Part shown: positions 22,323 to 31,478 of the stretch, in pieces
Layout: each line of letters opens with the position of its first letter
Position numbering within the stretch: position 1 is the stretch's first letter
Source of the DNA: Hybos culiciformis
Taxonomy: Eukaryota; Arthropoda; Insecta; Diptera; Hybotidae
Length of the DNA stretch: 64,000 nt
Assembly: GCA_964007475.1 (NCBI GenBank)
Contig: OZ023275.1
Location: 30,509,619 to 30,573,618, forward strand
Direction of reading: 5' to 3'
The notes under the pieces: generated by a model
Databases searched by the model: none
The model's input: the letters and a program-made list of their open reading frames with translations, nothing else
What the model was told of the DNA's origin: nothing
Position numbers and translations under genes: made by a program

Positions 22323-23532
22323 TTTATAATTTAGGTTAACTCACATTAGCTATATTTCTAAGTTTTATCTTATTCCAAAAACAAAAATCAATAGAAGGTT
22401 TTTCAACTTTTCCTTTTACATATGTAATATTCTCTATCTATTATATTTTTTTTCTCTTTCTAAGAATAACTCAGTAGATAAGCATATAAGCTAAACTCTG
22501 TAATATTTTAAGTAATATTTGCCTAAGATTAAGGAAACATGTAAATTATATGATAATAAATAAATTAAATTAAAAAAATTAATAAATAATAACAGAAGAA
22601 CAAATCATACCTATATACTAAAATATTTGTGAACGCAAAACTTTGAATAAAAATGGATTAAATCCATAATTTTTCGCGAAACCAAAAAAAAAAATTTGAA
22701 AATTAACATTTTTTACAAACTTTTATTATACTTGAGATGTTTGTATTCATGCATCAAAAATTGTAATCAAATTTTATACCCAAGTATAATTTTAGACCCA
22801 TGTATAATAAAAGTGTTTGTGGAATTTAAAAAGTGATCCACTTTTCGTCATCCGATCGAGATGAAATTTTGTGCATCGACTTGGTGACAATGTATTATAG
22901 CAAAATTTCATCTCAATGGGTCGAGATTGGGTTTTTAAGAAATTTAAATTTTTGAGAGAAAAAGGTGGCGAGAGATTGAAAATAGTATTGCAACACAAAA
23001 AATAAAAACGTTTAATAGATTCGATATAAAGGATTTATATTGAAATATAAGTTTCGCGTGTATCCTATATAAAGGATTTATATTAAAAACTAATTTTCAA
23101 GTAATAAAAAAAATACAATTTAAAATATTGCATCATTGACTTTCTACCACAAAGAAAATAAATATACTTTAAGTTCAAATTTTCTCAACCAAAGCACTGT
23201 TATATAGTTTAATCTGGAATTCTATATTTCCTTTTTAAGTCGATTTCAAGTTTACGCAGATTTAAAAGTTTCTGATTATTTTTTGTAATTATACAATTCA
23301 TTTAATTTACATTTCATCATCAAGATACAATTGAAAATACGAGTAGCTGAATATTAATACTAAAATTATAAAAATAATAAGTTAAATAGTAATTTAATTA
23401 TTTTTATGTTATTTTTTTAACGTCTGTGTTATTTGTTAATGTTTTGTAAATTTTTCGACCAATTAAATCAGACAAGTATTTTTTATTTTTTTATAAGAAT
23501 TTATTCTTAATTCACATTAGTTCTTAAAATGA

Positions 23533-23573
23533 ATTTAACGTTTCGATGTTTGGTTTACATCCTCATCAGAAAT
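23533..23573 (-). ncRNA. Hammerhead ribozyme-like motif (minus-strand arm)
   Basis: Mirror copy of the motif at 23623-23663 in the other palindrome arm: CTGATGA complementary to 23563-23569 and GAAAC complementary to 23540-23544. Transcripts from either strand would contain one candidate core. Confidence 0.45.
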
Positions 23574-23622
23574 CTTTAATGCTTTTCATTTATTTTTGAA
23601 AAATAAATGAAAAGCATTAAAG

Positions 23623-23663
23623 ATTTCTGATGAGGATGTAAACCAAACATCGAAACGTTAAAT
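23623..23663 (+). ncRNA. Hammerhead ribozyme-like motif (plus-strand arm)
   Basis: CTGATGA at 23627-23633, GAAAC at 23652-23656. Stem II is GATGT/ACATC (23635-23639 with 23647-23651), closed by a 7-nt loop. Stem III is the minimal self-complementary AACGTT. Stem I is ATTT/AAAT (23623-23626 with 23660-23663). The expected cleavage position would follow GTT at 23657-23659. One extra G (23634) lies between the core and stem II and may weaken activity. The very short stem III resembles the dimer-acting hammerheads described in Penelope-like elements. Confidence 0.5.
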
Positions 23664-23788
23664 TCATTTTAAGAACTAATGTGAATTAAGAATAAATTCT
23701 TATAAAAAAATAAAAAATACTTGTCTGATTTAATTATTTTTAATTAAAAAAAAAAAAGTTGAAATATTTGCAATCTCTAGTTTTTGAA

Positions 23789-23821
23789 TATAAAAAGAAG
23801 TCAAAATCTCATGTTTAAGTT
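23789..23821 (+). promoter_or_regulatory. Core promoter of peptide copy 8 (TATA, altered Inr)
   Basis: TATAAAAAG at 23789-23797 and TAAGTT at the initiator position (23816-23821), about 60 bp downstream of the palindromic insertion. Confidence 0.6.
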
Positions 23822-23850
23822 AATTTGAAAAAATATTCGATTGACAAAAC

Positions 23851-24030
23851 ATGAAGTCGTTATTTGTGTTAAATATTATCATTGTAACAATTTTGTTTTG
23901 GATGTGTATTGGTGCCGAAGCTGTAGAATGGGATGATCTATTTGCAAAATTGGAGGAATTATTAACTGGAACGAAGTACGAGTATTTACTTCCAATGATA
24001 AAAGATTTGTATTTACAATTACAATCTTAA
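23851..24030 (+). CDS. Secreted 59-aa peptide, array copy 8 (haplotype B, V25)
   Basis: Complete gene with protein identical to copies 2 and 4. It is the last gene of the array. The next unit breaks off after about 120 bp, before its gene. The palindromic insertion upstream leaves promoter and frame intact. Confidence 0.85.
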   Translation: MKSLFVLNIIIVTILFWMCIGAEAVEWDDLFAKLEELLTGTKYEYLLPMIKDLYLQLQS

Positions 24031-24441
24031 TTGAACTTCGAATTTTATTCGAGTTTATGTTATGCATTAAAATGATTATAAAAATAAATAAATATAATAA
24101 TAAAAAATAAATTATTTGCTTTTATTTGTTTATTATGACGATTTTGTTTAGAGTGTGCACTTACGGTATGCGGCTGAAGCAAAGCAAATAAATCAATTAA
24201 CTAACGGAACAAATAGAAAAATAGTGCAGCTCTTCATAATTAATAGGTGGCTGAACTTTTGAGGGTGACGTTAGAGTTAGGAAATTTGAAATACATATAA
24301 GTTTTGCGTGAATTGAACTTAATTATAATTGGAGCTCAAAAAAATTTAAAGGAACCGAATTTGGAAACTTCAAATAATTTTTTTAACGTTATAAAAATAT
24401 AAGATTAAATATTATAATTTAAATGATTATAGTAAATAATA

Positions 24442-24565
24442 ACAGAAAAGAACAAATCATACCTATATACTAAAATATTTCTAAACGCAAATCTTTGAAT
24501 AAAAATGGATTAAATACTTTATTTATCGCGAAACCAAAAAAGAATTAGAAAATTAACATTTTTTA
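24442..24565. repeat. Array unit U8, truncated start
   Basis: A new unit begins with ACAGAAAAGAACAAATC and runs to 'aaattaacattttttata', then changes into unrelated A+T-rich and TTGTACAA-repeat DNA. This marks the right boundary of the array in the assembly. Confidence 0.8.
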
Positions 24566-24619
24566 TATATATATAGTAAGCAAATATTTTTAAAATTACA
24601 AAACTATTAACGGGTGCAT

Positions 24620-24910
24620 GTCAGTTGTACAATTACCAGTTGTACAATTTTTTTGTACCAGTTGTACAATCCAAAATACCACTTGTACAATTTAAAATTT
24701 AATTGTACATCTGGTTTTTTGGATTGTACAAGTGGTAAAAAGATTCCACTTGTACAATTGACCACTTGTACAGGTTAGTGCCAGTTGTACAATCCAGTTG
24801 TACATTTTAGACCAGTTGTACAATCTCGATTTTTTCGAATTAACCACTTGTACAATTTTTGACAGTTGTACAATCTTTTTTTTTTTTTGTAATTTACCAC
24901 TTGTACAATT
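24620..24910. repeat. Cluster of TTGTACAA palindromic repeats
   Basis: The octamer TTGTACAA (or a half of it) recurs about every 15-40 bp in contexts CCAGTTGTACAATC, CCACTTGTACAATT and ACAAGTGG, in both orientations. The block 24711-25073 is repeated as a diverged direct copy at 25074-25410. Any ORFs across it are only translations of the repeat. It could be a satellite-like array or a set of palindromic binding sites; nothing identifies a function. Confidence 0.75.
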
Positions 24911-25435
24911 TTTGGAAAAGGCGCTAGGGCGGCGCAGTGAAATAAGGCTGCGTGGAGGTCTAATTTCATGTTTCAAAATGAAATAAGACCTCAATAAAAA
25001 ATCTTGTGAGGTGAGCACACAGGGCAGGGGGCAGCAGGGCGGCGGGCGGGCGGTTGGTCAGTGGGATTTGCGGCTGGTTTTTTGGATTGTACAAGTGGTA
25101 AAAAGATTCCACTTGTACAATTGACCACTTGTACAGACTAGTGCCAGTTGTACAATCCAGTCGTACATTTTAGACCAGTTGTACAATCTCGATTTTTTCG
25201 AATTAACCACTTGTACAATTTTTGACAGTTGTACATTCTTTTTTTTTTTGTAATTTACCACTTGTACAATTTTTGGAAAAGGCGCTAGGGCGGCGCAGTG
25301 AAATAAGGCTGCGTGGAGGTCTAATTTCATGTTTCAAAATGAAATAAGATAAAAAATCTTGTGAGGTGAGCACACAGGGCAGGGGGCAGCAGGGCGGCGG
25401 GCGGGCGGCTTACGCCGCAAATCCCACTGACCAAT
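24711..25435. repeat. Two direct copies of a 363-bp block with G+C-rich end
   Basis: Each copy runs from CTGGTTTTTTGGATTGTAC through TTGTACAA motifs, a segment 'ggcgctagggcggcgcag', and a G+C-rich end 'gggcggcgggcgggcgg'. The first copy's junction sequence (25047-25075, 'ttggtcagtgggatttgcggc') reappears as its reverse complement at 25412-25434, so the two copies are bracketed by inverted G+C-rich sequence. The base composition contrasts sharply with the surroundings. Confidence 0.7.
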
Positions 25436-25437
25436 CT

Positions 25438-25511
25438 ACCGCCCGCCGCCCGCCGCCCGCCACTCGCCGCCCGCCGCCCGCCACTCGCCGCCCGCCGCCG
25501 CCACCCGCCGT
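25438..25511. repeat. G+C-rich CCGCCCG minisatellite
   Basis: A short tandem array of CCGCCCG/CCACTCG heptamer-like motifs next to the assembly gap. Such sequence is a common cause of assembly breaks. The reading frames across it are not genes. Confidence 0.75.
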
Positions 25512-25549
25512 ACAAAAAACTAGGGTGCGATTTTACGACAAAGTTCCAT

Positions 25550-25749
25550 NNNNNNNNNNNNNNNNNNNNNNNNNNNNNNNNNNNNNNNNNNNNNNNNNNN
25601 NNNNNNNNNNNNNNNNNNNNNNNNNNNNNNNNNNNNNNNNNNNNNNNNNNNNNNNNNNNNNNNNNNNNNNNNNNNNNNNNNNNNNNNNNNNNNNNNNNNN
25701 NNNNNNNNNNNNNNNNNNNNNNNNNNNNNNNNNNNNNNNNNNNNNNNNN
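25550..25749. other. Assembly gap (200 N)
   Basis: Exactly 200 undetermined bases, a typical placeholder length, so the real gap size is unknown. Translations running through it are artefacts. Confidence 0.99.
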
Positions 25750-26332
25750 TGCAGTCCTTTTTTTCTGCCTTTTATCATGGAAATATTAATTACGAAACAT
25801 ATTCATACTGTGTGCATGCAATTTGTAATTCAAACAAAATTTCCCGAATAATTTTTTTCTATTTTTTTTTTTTTTGAAAGAATTTTGTTCTCTTTCAACT
25901 TTCTTTCAATATATTGCAGAGTTTGTTCCAGGAATCTGGGAAAAAAAAAATTCAATAGAATATTTAAATAGGATGAAAAATAAATGGATTTTGACTTCAT
26001 GTTCACATTTTGCTGCATTTAAATTAGTTTTTGAAATGAAATGAAAATAGTCCATATGGATTCGGTTTTACATTTCAACTTTGAAAATAATATCCATGCA
26101 TAATAGTTGGAAAATTCTTGAAAAATATACGAAATAATTAATTTTTTTTTTCTAAATTTTTTTTATTAAATAGAGAAAATTTACTGAGTTGCAATAAAAT
26201 ATTTTAAGATTTTGCGTAAAATAAAGTCATTTAATCACTTTCGTAATCATATCTTAATCTCTCTAGTAACGGTAGGAGTTAAATTACAATAATTAAGCTC
26301 TTGCAAAAATGAAATTGATGAAATAGTAGATT
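25750..26332. other. Gene-less A+T-rich stretch
   Basis: No reading frame, RNA gene or repeat structure that I can support. Confidence 0.5.
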
Positions 26333-26510
26333 ACAATACATGGTAAGAAAATTTGTTATTCTTGCGAGTTGTGTATACACACAAACACATAGACACGAGT
26401 CATATTTATATCACGAGACCGAAGGTCGAGTGATATAATATTGACGAGTGTCTATGTGTTTGTGTGTATACACAACGAGCTGTATAACAAATTTGATTAC
26501 CATGTATTGT
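26333..26510. repeat. Foldback hairpin, 178 bp
   Basis: A long imperfect inverted repeat centred at 26422 on GACCGAAGGTC. Arms begin ACAATACATGGTAA and end TTACCATGTATTGT, and include GTTGTGTATACACACAAACA with its complement. An RNA or single DNA strand would form one hairpin. It may be a small foldback MITE. The flanks 'gatt' and 'atac' give no clear target duplication. Confidence 0.65.
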
Positions 26511-26673
26511 ATACTGCTTTAACGTGCATGGGAGAGGGAGTTGAAAACAATACATTTACAATGACAAAAATAAACAAAAAAGTTCAAAATGAAGCAAGGA
26601 AATAAAATTCAATTAATACGGAAGTAAATTTATTTCTCGAAATGATTTCAAACCGGATGATTTAAGATCAGCT

Positions 26674-26816
26674 AATTCCTAAAATATTAAAAAAAAATTA
26701 GTAATTTTTCCAAAAAAAATTATTCATTTTCTTTTTTGCAAAAAAAAAAATCGAATAATTTTTTTTCAGAAAAATTACTAATTTTTTTTTTATTATTTTA
26801 GGAACTAATGGTCTTC
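26674..26816. repeat. A+T-rich inverted repeat
   Basis: The left arm 'attcctaaaatattaaaa...ttagtaatttttc' and the right arm, its approximate reverse complement (ending 'attattttaggaac'), flank a centre near 26745. A second palindromic A+T tract follows at about 26823-26907. Probably a degenerate foldback sequence. Confidence 0.5.
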
Positions 26817-27177
26817 TTAAATTTTATTTAATTTTATTTTTAATTATTAAAAAAAATAATAATAATTTTATAATTATTTTTTTTTATAATTAAAAATAAA
26901 ATCAAATAATAAATATATAGTTATAATTTATATTTACAATAAATAATCTCCTTGTTGCTGCCATTTTCCTCGTTTGTTGATAAAAGAAAAAAAAATTCTT
27001 ACTTGACATTTGACAGCAAACTTTATAATTTAATTTATTTCAGTTTAGATCAAACTTTTACAAAAATAATTTCAATTTAACAATTCAAAATTACAATTAA
27101 AATTACAAAACAATAATTTATGTACAATTTAAATTTAATATAATATAATATAAAATTTACAAGTTAAAATTTACAAT

Positions 27178-28709
27178 CTAGTTACTAGAAAAAAGTTTTA
27201 GTTTTAGTGTTTCTTTTGATACAGAAAAATCAATTAAATGTTTATATTTGTTTCCTGTCAAGAGCATTCGATTGATTGGTTCGTTTTGTCCATAGTTCGT
27301 TCTGTGGAATTTAAGAGTAAAAAGGTCAGGAGAACGGAGGAGGGTATCGCTGCGAAATACGATTCGCTGAAAAATAAAGGGAGAGATAATATTTTCATTG
27401 ATAATTTGAGTTATGAAAATTACATCTGACACTTCGCGTCTTTTTTTTAGGGGAACTAAATTGATTAATTTTAGTCTGTTTTCGTAAGGTGGTAAAATTA
27501 AAGGATTTGACCACGGGAGGTGGCGAAGGGCGAATCGTAAGAATTTTTTTTGAATAGATTCAATGCGATCAATATGCACATTATAGTGAGGTGACCAAAC
27601 TTGACTAGCATATTCAATATTGGGGCGGACAATTGTAGTGTATAGAATTTTAAGAATATAAGGATCGTTGAATTCACGCGAAAATCTTTTGACAAAACCA
27701 AGCATGGAATTGGTCTTACTTATAATATTGTCGTAGTGGAGTTTAAAAGTTAGTTTTTCGTCATAAAGAACACCCAGGTCTTTGAAAGTGGTTACTTTAC
27801 TAATTGCGTTATTATTGAAAGAATACGGGAATATGATGGGGCTTTGCTTACGAGTGTAAGACATGAACGCACACTTACTGATGTTGAGAGACAGGTTATT
27901 AGATTGGCACCAAGTATAGAAGCGATCTAAATCTCCTTGGAGGAGGATTGCATCTTCAACTGATGTGATTTTTTTAAAAATTTTCATATCGTCCGCGTAG
28001 ATTTGAAGCTCACTATTTCGTATTATTGAAATGACGTCATTTATGGAAATAATAAATAGAAGGGGACCGAGATGACTACCTTGAGGAACTCCTGAATTGG
28101 CTTCATAAGCTGAAGATATAGAAGATCTAAAAATTACATTATAAGTGCGATCCTTGAGATAAGAGCCAACCCAATTAACGAAGTAAGTAGGGAATTTCAA
28201 CTTATTTAACTTGAACAGAATTACATTATGAGGTAGAAGGTCAAAAGCTTTGCTGAGGTCGGTGTAAATGACATCAGTTTGAAATCCCGATTCAATAGAT
28301 TCGACAAGAATAGAAGTTGTTTCAAGAAGATTAGTGATGGTTGATTTCTTTTTCATAAAACCATGCTGATTGGGAATGAGAATGTTTTTACAAGGGTCAT
28401 AAATTGAGTTGTAAATCAAAAGTTCAAAGAGTTTAGGTATAGCAGAAAGGTTAGCAATGGGACGGTAGTTTTCAACATCTTGTTTGGAACCCTTCTTGTG
28501 AATAGGCTTAATAAAGGCTTTTTTCCAAAAAGAAGGGAAAGTACAAGACGAAAGGGAAAAATTGAAAAGAGAGGATAGGGGTGAGGCCAGAGATTCAGCG
28601 CAATTTTTTAAAATTGCTTCAGGTACGCCATCTGGGCCCGGGGTGAAGTTATTGCGAAGTTTTTCCAACTGTAGTTTCACTTCATCAATGTCGAAATATA
28701 TGTTTAGGG
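27178..28709 (-). pseudogene. LINE reverse transcriptase domain
   Basis: About 500 codons open from LQLEKLRNNFTPGPDGVPEA. RT motifs occur in order: PIHKKGSKQDVENYRPIANL, then FMKKKSTITNLL, catalytic YTDLSKAFDLLPH, SGVPQGSHLGPLLF, the YADD box (ELQIYADDMKIF), DLGVLYDEKLTF and the thumb motif RPNIEYASQVW. The stop at 27178 is followed by the 3' UTR. The domain itself is intact, but it is out of frame with the upstream endonuclease and preceded by the duplication, so it cannot be made as one protein without frameshifting. Confidence 0.85.
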
Positions 28710-29288
28710 CAAAGGGACAACGGGATCTTTAATATGGGAAAAATTTTCATCAGAAATGAGAAAGGCTGGGTTACTATATGGAGCTGAAAAATGAGCCTTG
28801 AAAAATTCCGAAATGATTTTGGATTCATTACTCTTACGTCCGTTGAATTCAAGAAATGTTGGGAATTTGTCGCATTTTTTTTCAACATCTTGTTTGGAAC
28901 CCTTCTTGTGAATAGGCTTAATAAAGGCTTTTTTCCAAAAAGAAGGGAAAGTACAAGACGAAAGGGAAAAATTGAAAAGAGAGGATAGGGGTGAGGCCAG
29001 AGATTCAGCGCAATTTTTTAAAATTGCTTCAGGTACGCCATCTGGGCCCGGGGTGAAGTTATTGCGAAGTTTTTCCAACTGTAGTTTCACTTCATCAATG
29101 TCGAAATATATGTTTAGGGCAAAGGGACAACGGGATCTTTAATATGGGAAAAATTTTCATCAGAAATGAGAAAGGCTGGGTTACTATATGGAGCTGAAAA
29201 ATGAGCCTTGAAAAATTCCGAAATGATTTTGGATTCATTACTCTTACGTCCGTTGAATTCAAGAAATGTTGGGAATTTGTCGCATTTT
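28469..29288 (-). repeat. 410-bp tandem duplication inside the LINE
   Basis: 28469-28878 and 28879-29288 are the same sequence by eye, covering the end of the endonuclease ORF and the start of the RT ORF. The junction fuses KKGSKQDVE to KKCDKFPTFLEF. Because 410 is not a multiple of three, it changes frame. Both copies share the same pre-existing frame break, so the break is older than the duplication. Confidence 0.85.
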
Positions 29289-30535
29289 CTTTTACTATTT
29301 ACAAATTTCCAAAAATATTTAGGGTCAGTTTTAATTTTATTTGACGTTTCATATAAATAGTCGTTATATTTTTGCTCAGAAAGGGTCTTAAATTCTTCGA
29401 ATAAACTTACAAAGGCTAAATGGTCGCATCTACTTCTAGATTTCAAGTAAGTTCGCCAAGCCTTATTTTTTTTATTTCTGAGAGCTTTTAAGTGAGAATT
29501 GAGCCAGATAGGACTAGAATCCGATTTTTTGTCAATGGTAATTGGGATAAATTGTTTAAAAGCTTCATAAACAATGCTGTAAAAACTACTTATAGTAAGG
29601 TCGATGTCTACATTTTCAAACAATGTAGAGAAGTCGTAAGAAAGAAAGAATTGATTTAAACCTACGAAGTCAGCTTTGCTAAAATTGTAGCAATACAAAC
29701 TAGCAGCGTCAGGTTCTATAGGACAGTCAAGTTGCATAGTAAAGCAGATAGGTGGGTGATAAGGATCAATATTTACAAGAGTTGAAACACAGTCAAAGAG
29801 AAGGGTATTATTCCAATCAGAAGAAAAGATCAGGTCAAGTTGTTTTAGAAGGGAGTTTTTTACTTTGGAAATTTGCTGGAGAGAATGACTATTGATGCAA
29901 TCTAGGAATAGAATATCAATCTCATGCGAAAGTTTCACAGGAACGAGATATGCTTCGTCATGTTGCGTCCACTTTAAATGAGGTAAATTGAAGTCTCCAC
30001 ACAAAATAAACTCATCAGAAGGATTTAGTTGTGGAATGATAAAATCAATTGCCCTTAAAACTCCAGAGTAAATATCAATATGGGAATTCGGTGAAATGTA
30101 AGCGCAAAACACATAAATGTTTTTTAAAGCGAATTCAATTTTGACACAAATTATTTCAAGGGAGTCTGTATTAGGGATGGATATTTCAGAAGAATGGAAG
30201 GAATTTTTTATAGCAATCAGAACTCCTCCTCCTTTGGGTGTATTATTAGAAGAAGGACTCATATCTAGGTATCTATCTCTTCTGAAAGTGGCGTAGCTAT
30301 TACCAAAAAGTTCAAGGTTATTTATCGAAGAATGTAACCATGTCTCCGTCAGAGCATATACGTCAAAATCAAGGTTCACCGAATTAAGATAAACGTCTTT
30401 GGTCTTAGTGCGTAGTCCTCTAACGTTTTGGTAATAGAAGGAGAAATTAGACCGAGGGGGTAAGGGAGAAGGGGATTTAGTACTAATAGTTATAATTTGT
30501 CTTTGATGCATGTAAGGGACGAAAAAACTTGTCAT
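29114..30535 (-). pseudogene. LINE ORF2 N-terminal part: AP-like endonuclease
   Basis: 473 codons. The exonuclease-endonuclease-phosphatase fold is visible from FYYQNVRGLRTK (N-motif), through ALTETWLHSS (catalytic E), RRDRY, PKGGGVLIAIK, ILCGDFNLPHLKW (D/N motif) and QLDLIFSSDWNN, to the linker region with SPIWLNSHLKALRNKKNKAW, and it stops after KDPVVPLP. It would nick target DNA for target-primed reverse transcription. Its start overlaps the end of ORF1 by 53 nt in another frame. The stop lies next to a CCCTTTG heptamer in the frame expected for a -1 shift into the RT frame, but a simple indel is more likely. Confidence 0.85.
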
Positions 30536-31478
30536 GGTTCTCCCGCACCCTTTGAAGAAAAACTGTACGGTTTGATGAGATGTGGGATGCGTAAGATTTT
30601 AAGTCAGAAGCAACATCTTTGGAACTTAGGCCATAGGCCTCATGAAATCGGTCGTATGTTTGGCGCAACCTGGAAGCGTCGTGCGGAAGACCCTCTTGTT
30701 GAATGAGGATTCTGAGGTGTGTATTAGTCATTCCATCAATACAGACTGAGTCTTCCTTATCATGGAGATAGGCCAAATAAAGTCTAACATTGCGTAGTAA
30801 ATGAGTGTCCCTTAAACGACCGAGGATATACCTGCTATTTTCGTCGTAGGTGCTTTTTGTTAGCTCAACAATAGGGGGAAAAACCGGATCAAAGAGAGAG
30901 GGATGAGGATTACAAGGAAGTGCCTTATGTGAGCTAAAAGAAGGTGAAAAAGGAGGTATGGGAGATTCATAAGACACAGCGGGAGTAGGACATTCAAAAG
31001 GGGGTGGAGATTGTAAAGGTAAAAAGGTTGAAACTTGGGGGTTATGATTTGTAGGAAGAAGGATTTGTTGGGTTCTATGGTTGGTAATTTCAAATGGGGA
31101 AGGGATTTGTAAAGATAATAAAGGGGATGTATTTGGTGGATTTTGAGGATTTTTTTTAGAAGGATTGGTTATTTCAAATGGGGAAGGGATTTTTAAGGAT
31201 AATAAAGGTGATATTTGTGGTGGATTTAGAGTGTTTTTTTTTGAAGTACCGGGATTAAGAATTCCACTAGAACGAAAATTTGGGTATTTAATTTTTTGTT
31301 GTGTTTTGGTTTTTACTGTTTCAGGGTTATTGTTTTTGATTATAATATTAGGTATAATGGAGCTGTCCTGTTTTGGGTTTTTATTTTTAATGTTTTGTTT
31401 CGTTTTGTTTGAAAGTGTGTGGTTGCTTTGTGTGTTGGAGTTAATACTTAAACAGTTATTCCAGTTGGACATCTCCAT
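30483..31478 (-). pseudogene. LINE ORF1 protein (331 codons)
   Basis: The N-terminal two-thirds is low-complexity and rich in Pro, Asn and Ser, with internally repeated segments (LLSLKIPSPFEITN and LLSLQIPSPFEITN). The C-terminal part, from about SRYILGRLRDTHLLRNVRL to HASKTNYNY, is a compact charged domain without a zinc knuckle. I infer nucleic-acid binding only from its position as ORF1. It is intact as read and overlaps the endonuclease ORF by 53 nt. Confidence 0.7.

Larger units (their letters stand above)
19649..22591. repeat. Array unit U6 (2943 bp)
   Basis: Same content and length as U5. It is followed by U7, whose 5' block changes to 'ccataatttttcgcg' and 'attttagacc', as in U1, marking the edge of the homogenised U4-U6 block. 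Confidence 0.9.
23406..23728. mobile_element. Palindromic retroelement-like insertion (Penelope-like remnant?)
   Basis: The insertion is flanked by perfect 13-bp duplications TTTAATTATTTTT (23393-23405 and 23729-23741) of a sequence present once in other units. It has 55 bp of unique sequence followed by a near-perfect palindrome with arms of about 137 nt and a single-base centre at 23598. Each arm carries a hammerhead-like core. A long variable-length target duplication points to target-primed insertion. Inverted hammerhead-bearing ends are known from Penelope-like elements, so a severely truncated, inverted copy is my best inference. No protein-coding part remains. Confidence 0.6.
22592..24441. 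repeat. Array unit U7 (short form, with palindromic insertion)
   Basis: A short-form unit (no Jockey remnant) with a haplotype-B gene. A 323-bp insertion flanked by a 13-bp target duplication lies upstream of the gene, between the 5' block and the promoter. Without it the unit would be about 1.5 kb, like U2. Confidence 0.9.

Noticed and set aside
23879..24067. Antisense 62-codon frame over peptide copy 8
   Set aside because: It is the reverse shadow of the real peptide gene on the plus strand.
24692..25851. Several frames across the TTGTACAA and CCGCCCG repeats and through the N gap
   Set aside because: They are translations of simple repeats or contain undetermined residues; no domain is recognisable.
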